Assembly: GCA_001592805.2 (NCBI GenBank)
Contig: CP051139.1
Coordinates: forward strand, 1,116,001 to 1,180,000
Length of the DNA: 64,000 nt
Direction of reading: 5' to 3'
Origin: Peltaster fructicola
Lineage: Eukaryota > Ascomycota > Dothideomycetes
A model generated the notes under the pieces. It was not told the origin of the DNA. It did not search any database and saw nothing but the letters and a program-made list of their open reading frames with translations. How positions within the stretch are numbered: position 1 is the stretch's first letter; every line of letters starts with the position of its first letter. The position numbers and the translations under genes are program-made. Shown in pieces: positions 34,136 through 45,515 of this stretch.

Positions 34136-34770
34136 GGTTGCGAACGTGTAGAGGTGGAAGTGCAGCAGTTGTGCTGTAGGAGGAGATGATCATAGATGTA
34201 CAAACCATTTGTGAGTCAAGATAGCCATTTTGGCTTGCAGACAAGCACGCGATCGCAGCACGCGGATCGAGCACGAGTGCGGGTCATCCTTTGTGGGAGG
34301 TCGATCGCCAGCGGCCTGATTGTTTCGGCATGGTGCGCCATATGCTGCTTCGAGATGAAGCAAGCACATGTCTCTGGATGTAGAGAGCAAGACATCACCG
34401 AGCACAGGAGCAATAGGCCAGCAGATCAGAGATGATAGAAGGAGATCGGATCGATACCTTCTGGTCGCAAGCTACAGATCATGACTCGTGTGGCTCACGT
34501 GGCAGACCCCCATAGCAACAGCCGTTTTTGTGTTCACAACAACCGCTGCTTGCTTCGACAGCGACTAGACTACATCTGATCAATGAAACATCCTCGCGAG
34601 AAGTACCTTGACACGTCCAGACGGTCTCTCAACAATCATAGCACTCTCTACCTCTTACACAACATCGATCTCAAGCAGTATCTCAGTCCTTAGCGCTCGT
34701 TTGCGACATCACTCTGCGTGGATGCGACACTGTCAACACATGAGCTGCGGGCAGCTTCACTAGCTATACC
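34136..34770. promoter_or_regulatory. Divergent promoter region, HO-like gene and ASE1
   Basis: 635 bp between outward-facing starts. Small frames on both strands look like chance. I see no site I can defend. Confidence 0.35.
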
Positions 34771-37115
34771 ATGGATACCAGCTACCTGTCACAACAGCTG
34801 ACGACCATCGTGAAGCGCTTACACGGTCTTTACGATGAGATTGGAGTTGCAAGCCACGAGCGCGACTCTCGAGACGCAGAGGTACGATATAACCATGTCT
34901 ATGCGACCAATGCTGACTGCCATAGCTACTTTCGGCCTTGTCCGAGACCATGAACAACCAACTCAACATTGTCACGAAAGAGAAGCATGCGATGTCAGAA
35001 GAGGCGCAACATCTCATCAAGACTATCCAACAAATGGAGCGATCGCTCGACGACACAAGAGGACATAACACAGATGGACTCGCCATCACATACCCACTGC
35101 TTGCGTGTCTGCAAGAGTTGAAGGAGAAACATCAAACCATATCACGACTACACAGAGAGCGCTTTGAGCAGGTTAGGCAGCTGGTCGAAGCGCTCGACTC
35201 ATATGCCTCCCACCTTGAACCTTCATTCCTCAAGATCAAACTCCCTCCTACAGATCCCAATGCGCAACTCCCTCCTTCTTTCGACCTTGGGCCCGGTTAC
35301 GTTACATCCCTCGACAACGAGTTTACGCGAGTCTACGAAGAGTACAATCGAAGGCTCAACCTTGTCAAACAACTTGCCGATGAGATCGTGAGTCTGTGGT
35401 CGGAGCTGGGCACACCGCAAGCACAGATCGACAGCAAGATAGTTCAGTACGCACGAGAAGCACCCGAGCAGCTTGGTCTACACGCAGACGACGTGCGACG
35501 ACTGACCGATCGACGCGACAAGCTCACACAGGAGAAGTCGCAACGCGAGAAGAGGCTCAAGGATCTCAAAATCGCTGTAGAAGGACTATGGGATCGTCTG
35601 AGCGTTGAAGAGCCCGAGCGAAGACAGTTCCTGGCCGCGAATCGTGGCTGTGGTTTTAGACAAATCAACGAATTCGAGGACGAGCTAGCACGACTGAATG
35701 AGCTAAAGAAGCAGAACCTTCATCTCTTCGTCGAGGACGCGCGACTAAGACTACAAGAATTGTGGGACAGCCTCTACTACAGCGAGGAGGAGATGCTAGA
35801 ATTCGCGCCAGCCTTCTCAGACGTCTACTCCGATGCACTACTCTCCGCACACGAGCAGGAAATTGTACGACTTGAAACCTTGAAGGAGCAGAGAGCACCA
35901 ATTCTGACCGTCATCGACAAGCATCGCTCTTTGATCAAGGATCGAGAGGACCTGGAGAAGAGCAGTCAGGACGGCTCCCGTCTGATGCTGAAAGGCCAGA
36001 AGGGCGAGAAGCGTGATCCTGGTAAACTCCTGCGAGAGGAGAAGCAGCGTAAGCGCATCGCGAAGGACCTTCCACGCGTGGAAGCTGAGCTACGCAAGAC
36101 GCTCGAGACATGGGAAGACGAGTACGGTCGGCCGTTCTGCGTTCATGGCGAGCGATACCTCGATGAGCTCGACGCCGCACCAGTCAGAGCACCGCCAGTC
36201 CGCAGCAAGACACCCAATAACCCAGTACGAGAGGCTCCTAAGAGTGCCAGTCGTGCACCAGCGTCACAACCGCAGAGCAGATCCGGCACATTGCGAGGAC
36301 CTCCACGAAGCAAGACGCCTACTATGGTGCGAAATCCAACGACCAATGCGCCGAAGATGGTCCCGACAACGAAGATGAGCCCTTCGAAGATTCCAGGTGC
36401 TAGTCGCATCCCTATGGGCTCTCTACGAGATGGCAACAACTCTCCTGAGCGTAAGCTTGGCCACAAATCAACCAAGTCACAACCAAACCTGCGGGCTTTC
36501 CGTCAAGAGACAGACGAAGGCACCATGGCACCGCCACCGAAGATGCGAACACTCTTTGTGCCACCCACTCCGGTACATGATCGAGAGAACTACAACGATC
36601 GCAGTGGTAGTGTGATTCGACAATACGACCTGGACGATCCTTACGCCGAGCCACGTCAGCGGACATATCAGGACCTCCATTCGTCGACAATGGGACCTCC
36701 ACCACGACCCGTCTATCCTCGCAGCGCTCCACCAAGGGATATCCATGAGTATGCTTCGTCCACAGCATCTTCTCGACCGATGAGTAGAGCAGACTACCCT
36801 CATGCACCTCCTTCACGGCAAATGTCAAACACTTCATCAATAGCGACGTCTAGCATGGCTGGTAGCGTCGTCTCTGGGAGCGAGAATTGGGAAGTGTATA
36901 CAGAGGATTCCGAGGCTGACGAGGCTGATGCTCGCGATGCATACTACGCTAAGGTCAAGTCTCAGCAGATGCGAGCAGCTCCAAAGCGGCTGAGCTCTGG
37001 ACCAACGATGGTAGGCGACAGCAAACGACTTGCATTGGACCAGAACCTCATGGATCAACGTGAGTCACCTGTTGAGAGCGATGCGAATTGGACAGACCTA
37101 GGTGAGGTGTTTTGA
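34771..37115 (+). CDS. ASE1: ASE1/PRC1/MAP65 microtubule-bundling protein
   Basis: Cross-links antiparallel microtubules in the anaphase spindle midzone. Predicted 766 residues in two exons (34771-34881 and 34926-37115). The 44-bp intron joins RDAE to LLSALSETM. Residues about 1-330 are the coiled-coil dimerisation rod (for example LTDRRDKLTQEKSQREKRLK). The spectrin-like microtubule-binding domain follows at about 310-450, with RLQELWDSLYYSEEEM, RAPILTVIDKHRSLI and the basic block KRIAKDLPRVEAELRKTLETWE. The last 300 residues are disordered, Pro/Ser/Arg-rich and likely regulated by phosphorylation (several SP/TP sites such as RSKTPN and NNSPER). Length and order match fungal ASE1. Confidence 0.93.
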
Positions 37116-37292
37116 GCAATGTACTATATCTCGTCGGCGTAATAGTCTGGTCCATCACGAGAGTCATGACGATGGCGTTCAAGGTGTTAATACAATGGCA
37201 TCAAGCTGTACTTTCTGCTAAATATGTTGAATCATTACAAAGATCCTGCCCAAGTATCGAGAACGTGAACAATATCTATACAACCTATGTGT

Positions 37293-40200
37293 CTACCCGC
37301 GACGATGTAGACCGCCTGGACTCTGAAAGGCAGGACGATCAGGAGTTTGAGGCAGAGATTGCTCGGCTAGCCTTTGTGCTGCTGGAGTGCCCGGGATAAC
37401 CTGATCATCCGAATGCACAGAGCCGGATGACTCTCCATTAGTAGACCTTGCTTTGACAGACGCTTCATATAGACTGTCGTTCGTCAATCGTCGTCTGGTC
37501 GTGTCAGTTCTCCAACCGCCAAGAGCTCCGTTGGGACGATGGAAACCATGAATCGTCGTGAAGCCTGGGCTTTTGACCTCTGCTGCAGAAGAAGTCAGGT
37601 CGCTCTTTTCCACCATGACCATACCGTCGTCGATCATCTCAGGCGATTGAGGCTGTGAAGCCATAGCTCGATCAGGGACGCCGACGGGCTGTCGAGGAGG
37701 GAAGTAGAATCCAGATGTCGTGCGAGCCTCATTTGGTCTCGGACTGGCCTGTAGCGGAGGTGTTTGTGTTTGTACTGGTGGAGACTGCGGACGTCCTGTG
37801 GCCAGCAAGATCGCATCGATCCTGCCTTGCAACTCATCTGTAGTGGTCTGCAAGGTGGTCTTCTCCTGATGAGCATTCGCCAATGCGGTTCGCAGACTCT
37901 CTTGTTCCTGCTTTTCCTTCCCTATTGCTACTCGCGCCATCTCAAGGTCTCTGTGCGAATCTGACAAACGCTGTTCCTGATCCTTGAAGTGGTTCAACAA
38001 CTCGTTGATCTTGCTCTGCAGGTCTTCGCTTTCTTGGCACTTGGCTTCGTACAGTCTGAGCGCTTCTTTCTTCTCTTCTTGCAACTCATTCCAATTGTGC
38101 CGGTTCCGGAGCTTATCGCTGGTCTGTCGCTCCTGTTCAAGTAGAATCTGAACTTCGGCGGTCCTGTCATTAGCAAGGTCAATGCGACCCTTTGAGGCAT
38201 TGATTTGTCTTTCGAGCTCCTGACGGTCCATCTGCATGCTCTTGATCTGCGCACGAGCAGACTCATACTGTTCACCGTGGTAGGAGTTCTCGTGTTCGAG
38301 CCTCTTGTTCTCTTTATCATGATACGAGGCCTTGTGCTCTGCATTGTTGAGTTGATCCTTTGTCTCGTTGAGTTCAGCCTCTAGGTCCATGATCATGTTC
38401 TGAAGACCCTCAACCTGTGATTTAGTAAGAGGCGCTATCAAGGTCAGTCACAGTGATGCAATAGATGGGCGTCCTTACCTTGTTCCCTGAAATCTTCAAT
38501 CGTCCGAACCATACGCTCCGATAAGATGCGACCACATTGAGGCTGTCGTGCATCAGCAGCAACCTGAATCGGGAGACCACGAGCTGGACTGCGATAGGTC
38601 ACGTCAGCACCACTGTTGCAGAGCAACTCCACGCAATCGTCCTTGCCCATGTGCGCTGCCATGATGAGTGCTGTGTCGCCAGCAGCATTCTTTGCGTCGA
38701 TAGCAGCACCTTTCTCCAGCAGCAATGCTACAGTAGCTGTAGACATGTAGGTTGCCGCGTTGATGAGTGGCGTAGTCTTCTCATCTCCACCATGGACGTT
38801 AACGTCAATGTTTGGTGCCGCAAGTAATAAGTCCAGTATCTTGTAGTGGTTCCTATGCGTTGCAGAAATGATTGGATAAGTGAAGGCGGTCTTGCCACGG
38901 TTAGGATCTGCTCCGTGCTTAAGAAGTGTCTCAACAACAGTAGTGTGCTCATAATCGCACGCGGCTTGGAGTGCGGTGCCATGTGTAAAGTTGAGCTCAG
39001 CACTGTCGACAACTTGCTTGCTGATGTCAGCTCCGAAGGCTACCAACACTTCGACGACCTCAACATGACCATCTCTTGCAGCCAGTTGCAATGCATAGCC
39101 ATGGTCACTGTCGACCTCTGCGCCTTTCTTAATCAATTCCTTCGTCAGGAGAGCACTGCCATTCTTCGCCGCAGCGTTGAGTGCATTCCAGTAGTCCTGA
39201 GTCGATTGCACAATCTCGTACTCTTCCTTGATCGCCGCCGGACGAACTGCCGTTGTATTTGCATCGGCTTTGCAGGTCTCTAACAACCAGGTTGCTATGC
39301 CGTCCTTCCTCAGCCATGTCGCCTGATACAAAGCGTAATCCAACACATCTTGCCGGATCTGTCTCTCCGTAAATGACCAGATCTTCTTGAGGATGGTTGG
39401 TTGCTCCTGTCTGGCGGCTGCTGCCAGATAGAAGACTTCATCGAGCTGGAAATCTCTTCTCTTGCCTGCGGCAATGTCTTTCTTGGCGAAGTCAAGGAGC
39501 TCACCAACAACATCCCACTCGTTCTGGCAGGCTGCTGATAGGATTGCACTCTCGAGTGTGTTGTTGGTGTATGTGTGTTCAAAGTCCAGCAGTATGTGCA
39601 CACTCTCGAGTTTGCCACTGTATGAAGCAAAGAGCAGAGCTTGATCGATAAGCTTGACGTTCTGCAGCCACTTGTCTCGTCCTTGGTCCAGGATGTCTCG
39701 GAACAGTGTTGCCTCGGAGATACCAGCTGAAAGCGAGAGTGGTGGAGCGCACTTGGTATAGTCCGTATCGAATCGAACATCGCCGTTCATAACTCGCTTG
39801 ACAGCTTCTACTTTACCAGATCGTATAGCAGCATTAATGACTGGTCCAATATCCGTACTGTACGCATTGACGTTGGCACCCTTGTTGATTAGAAGCTCCA
39901 TGACCGAACAATGCCCCTGCAATGCTGCATAGTGCAAGGGCGTGCCGGCATGGCCTTCACCAGCGTCGAGTTTTGCGCCAATCTGCAGGAGCTTGGTCAC
40001 TACATCGGCTTTGTTGTTGTGCGCCGCGACGTGAAGCTTGAGAGGGTCAGTGATCGGGTAAACAGTATAGGGTAATACATACTGCGGTCATGCCGGCGTG
40101 GTCCTTCCATTCGAGCGATGCCTTACCATTCTTGTCAACCAGCAGCGAGACGAGTTTCTCGGCGCCAATGCCTGAAGCTATGTGCAAGGCTGACATTCCA

Positions 40201-43200
40201 TCTGCGCTAAGGTCTTTCAAGTCGGCGCTCAGTACCTGAAACCCAGCCAGCCACCGGTTTCGAAGCTCAGATGTATTCCCCCAAAAGTTGGGATCATCCC
40301 CGAAGAGTTCTTGCATGGTATCTGGATCCTCGCTGAGATGCTCGAAGAGCCACCTTACCGGGTATAAGCACTCGGCATCCGTAAAGTTGTCGCTGGCGAG
40401 ATCGCTTTCGTCGTGCTCGTCGTCTTCCGCAGACGATATGACCACATTAGACTTCTTGTCGACACGAGCTTTGACAGTCTTTGAACGTCGAAGCCCAGCC
40501 ATCGTTGCACTAGGACTGAACTCTTTTGATCTGTAGTGGGACTTGATGTGTTTGAAACATCTAATCGCAACGAGACCATGATAGTGCTTCTTCTGCTCTG
40601 GTTCTCCGTTGTACTTTTCAGCCAGTCGTTGTTTGAATTGAGGGTTGGCGAAGACAACTTTGTTCTTGTGCTCAATATCGCTGGCGATACGGACGACAGG
40701 TGAGCATAGTTTCACCAGGTATTTGAGTCTTTTCAGATCTTGGATCTGTGTGAGTACAGATAGCTCCGCCATAGTCGGTGGTTCAAATGCGATCGTCAGA
40801 GCACACATGAGCTCTTCGATCTCGAGCTTTGTGTCTTCAGGCTTGATCTTTTCCAGCTGTGTGCCTTCGGACTTGATCCCATCCAGCTGCGAAAAGTCAG
40901 TATCGTTGCAGCCGGCTTCCTGCTTACTTACGATTGATCTCCAACAATGATCTATCAGACTACGAATGTTGTAGCTCCCGATCTCCCTGAGCCATCGACG
41001 AATACTGATCTCAGTGCTATTCGCAGGCTTAGCACTCAGCAAGATGCAGACAATGTCTATCCACGTCACATCTTCCGACTGATTCTGTAGTGTCCTGCTG
41101 ACGAAGTAGGCTAGCTCAAGGCCGTACTCCTTATCGTGCTTGAGCTTGGCAACTGCTGTCTTCGCATGCATAAGTCGAGCATCCTTAATCTTCGCCCCGA
41201 ACTCGCTATCATCTTCGAGATCGACCAGAGACACACCGTTGCTGGCGAGTGGCTCGCTGACGAACCTCTCGTTGCGACTGGTGATCAGCCATCTGACTCT
41301 TCGCTGAGCAGGTGGCAATTGGTCCTGGTTGAAAGCATGCTCTCTCAATTTGCCGAGGAATGCGGTTGTAGAGCTGTTGTTGGCATCAAGGCAGTGTGCG
41401 TTATTCAGGACGATATGCATGCTTGTGACGGCTTCATCTTCCATGATGTCTAGTAAACACTTCCATAAGTTGTCGACTGTGGCTGTTGCTCTAGCACCAT
41501 TGTTGGCCTCCCCTTCGCCGCTAATCTGGTAACGGGGATTAGAGACAAACCACCTCGCATGTTGAGCCAGAGATCCTTCTTGCGAAATGAGCTGAGTAAT
41601 TATATTCTTCAGCACATCCTCGGCGGTGCAGCATCCGCTTGACCACTCGCACAAGAAGTAGGCCAGGAAATTGCGATTCTGGCTCACATTGAGGTCGGAT
41701 TGTTGTTCGTCAATGCTTCTTCCTATCTGCTTGATCGCCGCGATACAAGCATCTGTCTTGCCGAGTCCTGGTCTGCTCTTGACAAACAGATATGAATGTG
41801 AGTCCTTATTATTGTTGTTTGACTTGCACCACTCTTGGTAGACCTTCTCCTCGAGCAGCCAGGACTTGTTGGGTTTGTTCTGTGCTTTCGCACGGTATCT
41901 GAGCTGCATGTCAACACCTTCGAGTGTCTGTCGCACTTGATTGACGAATCTTTGTGTCAAGAGGTTCTGGCCGGACAGGAATGTGCGCCTCCGGACGTTC
42001 ACCGTGGCGGCTCGTATCATCTTGTCCAACTCGATCTTGACCGGTAGGAACTTCTGGTCAGTCATGCTGTTGAATCTGACCAGATCACTATGCCCGGCTG
42101 TCATGCCATGTTGTTTTGCCGTCTGTAAGACAGCCGATTCCTTATCGACAAAGTGCTAGAACAATGTCAGCTGCACGACTTATAATGCCAGAGCGCACAC
42201 TTACAGTGCCTGCTCCCAGAGCATTCAGCCCGACCTCGAAGAGCATAGTAGCTCCTGCTTTGAAGAAGTTGTGCTGCAGCAAACCATTCATCTTCGATAT
42301 GCCTTTCTCAGCATATGAGGTTTTGGTAGGCTCTTCTTCGTACACACAATACAGATCGATGGGTGGATTGGCTTTGGCACTGATCTCGACAAAGTCAGCC
42401 ACAACCTCCTCGAGGGTATCGTTCTTCTCGGCCTTCATAAACTGAAGGAGTGACTCATATGCCTCATTGCCAAAGACGGAGCTGTACATAAGAGCGATCT
42501 TGGCCATATTTGATCCACGGAATGGTGTTCCGAAGAATATACAACCCATGGTACATGTGACGATGGCTTCATACTCCTTTCGAGCTTTTGCGATACTAAG
42601 CGCCTGTGCCCATTAGAGATCATACCATATCCAAGGATTGGCGTACCTTTGCGATAACGATGCCACCCATACTGTGCCCGACGATGATCAGTGGTCTGAT
42701 CATCTCTGTGCCGCGCTGTAACGTGTCAGTCTGTACAAGCACAACAACGGGGCATTCTGACCGATCGCTTCTCCTTGAGGTCGTCCAACAAGCACAGGCA
42801 GATACTCTTCATGGTAGCCCGAACCTTGTATTTGCCTGTCCATGCGGAAGCATAATCGTAAAGCATAATGCGAGCTCGGGGATATAAAGCTTTGAGTCCA
42901 TCTGCGCTCGTCACCCAGTTGAATCGTCGTCGATGCGCTGCTGCTTGTGAGGACCCATTGGGTCCGTCCGCTGTCGTTTGTGCATTCCTCGTACGACCTG
43001 TGTCTTTCGCTGCCCAGCACTCGTGAGGATTGGTTCCCAATCCCGGGACAAACAGGATGCTGTAGTAGCATTAGTGCTTGCCTGCACTGACGACCCGTTC
43101 GTCATACTCTGTCTCAGCAGACTCATTACCATGGAGTATCTCTATGCCTTGACCTAATGCTCTGTACACCTCGCCGCCTCTCGCGCCGGCATCTTCAAAT

Positions 43201-43211
43201 TCCAGACTCAT
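37293..43211 (-). CDS. NLR-like STAND protein: alpha/beta hydrolase - P-loop NTPase - ankyrin repeats - coiled coil
   Basis: Predicted 1,865 residues in eight exons: 43211-43108, 43059-42762, 42715-42647, 42603-42205, 42155-40932, 40886-40083, 40036-38479 and 38434-37293. Introns are 43-49 bp, all GT-AG. Residues about 35-300 are an alpha/beta hydrolase (DILFVPGLGTNPHECW; nucleophile elbow GHSMGG with Ser149; FFGTPFRGS), as in SesB-type effector domains of fungal NLRs. The NTPase has Walker A SRPGLGKT (417-424) and sensor ITSRN (581-585), but its Walker B region reads IVLNNAHCLD (538-547) without the usual acidic pair. Degenerate ankyrin repeats fill about 920-1475, and a coiled coil about 1490-1720 precedes a disordered Pro/Ser tail. 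Fungal relatives sense non-self or damage and trigger cell death; that role is inferred here. Confidence 0.88.
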
Positions 43212-44104
43212 GGTCGCTACAAATTGTCAAAGGACATTGGACGGGAAGAAGTGACGGATATTGCAACGTGTCCTGCGATATGCTGAGTACATATGCCAGC
43301 TGAAGGCTACACAAGAAAGGCTCGCGGCCCATTGGGTATAGTAAGGTTTGATCGGTGCTCATCTTCCCTGATCAAGGCTGAAAGGCTGCGAGCTGTGAGA
43401 GCTACACGACCTCGGGAGTCAGATTGATGGAAGGATCCATGAGCTCGACAGCTGATGGGGGAATGCAGTTAGTGAGACAAGCCACAAGATTGACAGCCTG
43501 ATCAGTTGTAGAGCTTCAGCGAATCATGAAAGTCAGTATGCGAGGCTGCAATGCCATAAACAGCAGCCTCGCACCTACAGTTGCATGATACCCGCATTGC
43601 TTTTGACTGCGTGCGTTGTGCTCCAAGGAACACCTGGAGGCATGTCGTTCAGCCTAGCCTTGTCCTCGGGTAGCCAATATGAGATCGCAGCTTCGCCGTC
43701 TGAAGCTGTGCATCAACACTCGATCAGGCTGCAGCCTTAGTCTCGTGATATCAGAGTTTGAGTTCTATGAGGTGGAACATGGATCGGCAGTGATGAGAGT
43801 GCGGTGTCGTACGCGAAGCTGTCGCGTTGTGCAGTGAAGATACGAAACGGGCCATTGCCGTTCCGCGTCTGCCGCGACTAGTGCCTTGGCACGATTGACT
43901 CCTCCATCAGGTGCATTCGACAGCGTGTGAACGACATACATGGCATTAACCATAACGCCACCATGCTGTCTAGCTGCTCATGTGCACCGTACGTAAAGCA
44001 CCGCATTCGACGCATGGCGTCAGCTTCAGGACAGGCCATGACACACTCATTCTACTGATCACGATGCGAGCCTTTACTGACATTGCCGCTCTTCTGAGCA
44101 AGTA
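43212..44104. promoter_or_regulatory. Divergent region between NLR-like and membrane-protein genes
   Basis: 893 bp between outward-facing starts. I find no spliced frame or known motif. The interval probably holds both promoters. Confidence 0.35.
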
Positions 44105-45247
44105 ATGGCTAATCTCGTCTCACAAAGACCTCAAGAAGAATGTCTGCCAGCTGTATTTCGAGATAACCACGTCTTCAGATTGCCATCGCATGAATTCGAC
44201 GAATTTCTTCGGCAAGATCTTTCGGTCAAACGTATCGACGACCTCGAGCGGTGGCTTTGGATTGTTGGCCGACCATATCAGCCACGTCCATTGAGTACAC
44301 AAGTGGTTTTGCGGCGCAGTATCATAGCAACAGAGGAAATATCTCTGCACCTGGTCTGGTCAGCGGGAAAGATCTTCGTCAAACCTCTGCCAGCCTATCT
44401 GACTACCGATGCTTTCTACAGTGATTACCTTGCCCCAACGCAAGCGAAGAGGGCTTCCCTGAACTCCGTACCACCAGCACAACAGTCGTTTGATCCACTG
44501 AGTCTGCCAAGGCAGGTAGAAAGAGGTCATGTGCGCGGTTCGTCACAGTCACGACGAGAAGACGTGCCACTCCACGACTTGTCACGATCAGGAGAAAGAG
44601 GCTCACAGCATGGCTCGCCGTCGACAAGAGTCAGTGATGAACCACGCGACATGTCATCAGCGGACGCACCTCTCAGACCTGCACTAGGTCTGCTGTATTC
44701 GTACCTCGCCCTGGTACAGACAGAGCTGGATTTTGCTCTTGCTCGTCAAGCTCATCTGTTGCCACATGGATATACCTGGGACGAGTGGAAGATACTGGCT
44801 GCAAGAGCTATGTCAGACTGGCCTGAAAAGAGCGTCTTCAATCATATACCGCACCGTTACATGTATGGGGAGCTCCGTCTCAGCCGCCTGGACAAGCTAT
44901 ATCGTTTCGTTAAGGGAGATTTGCTCGTCGGCTACTCACCATTGACCGGCTACACACGCTATGGTGACTTCTTGGCTGACAATCTTGGGATGATAGGACC
45001 GGCGGCGGTCTATTTCGTTATGGTCCTCTCAGCAATGCAAGTCGGTCTCGCAACAGAAAGGCTTTCACAAGATGCGAGCTTCCAGTATGCGAGCTTATTC
45101 TTCTCCGTCTTCACCATTGTCGCGCCGCTTGTTGCGATCTTCTTGATCATGCTCGCCTTCATGTTCCTATTCTTCTTCAATTGGATCATGGCGTACATAC
45201 GCTGGACACACCGTGACAGACAGATTGGCCTACGCAAGACAAACTGA
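44105..45247 (+). CDS. Fungal-specific membrane protein of unknown function
   Basis: Intronless, 380 residues. The N-terminal half is soluble with the family-like motif HEFDEFLRQDLSVKRIDDLE and then RWLWIVGRPYQPRPL; a Ser/Arg-rich linker follows at about 120-195. The C-terminal half has GDLLVGYSPLTGYTRYGDFL and two hydrophobic segments, about 299-320 (IGPAAVYFVMVLSAMQVGLA) and about 325-362 (two adjacent spans or one long hairpin). It resembles a large fungal-only family that I recall as DUF6601; the name is from memory. It diverges from the NLR-like gene. No catalytic motif is seen. Confidence 0.75.
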   Translation: MANLVSQRPQEECLPAVFRDNHVFRLPSHEFDEFLRQDLSVKRIDDLERWLWIVGRPYQPRPLSTQVVLRRSIIATEEISLHLVWSAGKIFVKPLPAYLTTDAFYSDYLAPTQAKRASLNSVPPAQQSFDPLSLPRQVERGHVRGSSQSRREDVPLHDLSRSGERGSQHGSPSTRVSDEPRDMSSADAPLRPALGLLYSYLALVQTELDFALARQAHLLPHGYTWDEWKILAARAMSDWPEKSVFNHIPHRYMYGELRLSRLDKLYRFVKGDLLVGYSPLTGYTRYGDFLADNLGMIGPAAVYFVMVLSAMQVGLATERLSQDASFQYASLFFSVFTIVAPLVAIFLIMLAFMFLFFFNWIMAYIRWTHRDRQIGLRKTN

Positions 45248-45515
45248 CCAAGCAAGTCATGTGTCGACACCTGCACTGCAAATGGTATGATGACTAACCC
45301 TTGGATGACGCTCGCAACAGCAAGTACAGCATATCAAGGATTAGACAGTCTCGGGTAACCAGCAGAGTGGTCGGGATGATGGATACAAGTACTCAGATAG
45401 AGCTCCGCAATGGACCACCGTCACTCTTCGACACAGAATAAGCATGGCGCAATGTGTTCGGCATCTACATAGGATGCATCGCGCAGTCTGCATTGCTTAG
45501 CAGAAACAACTGGCC

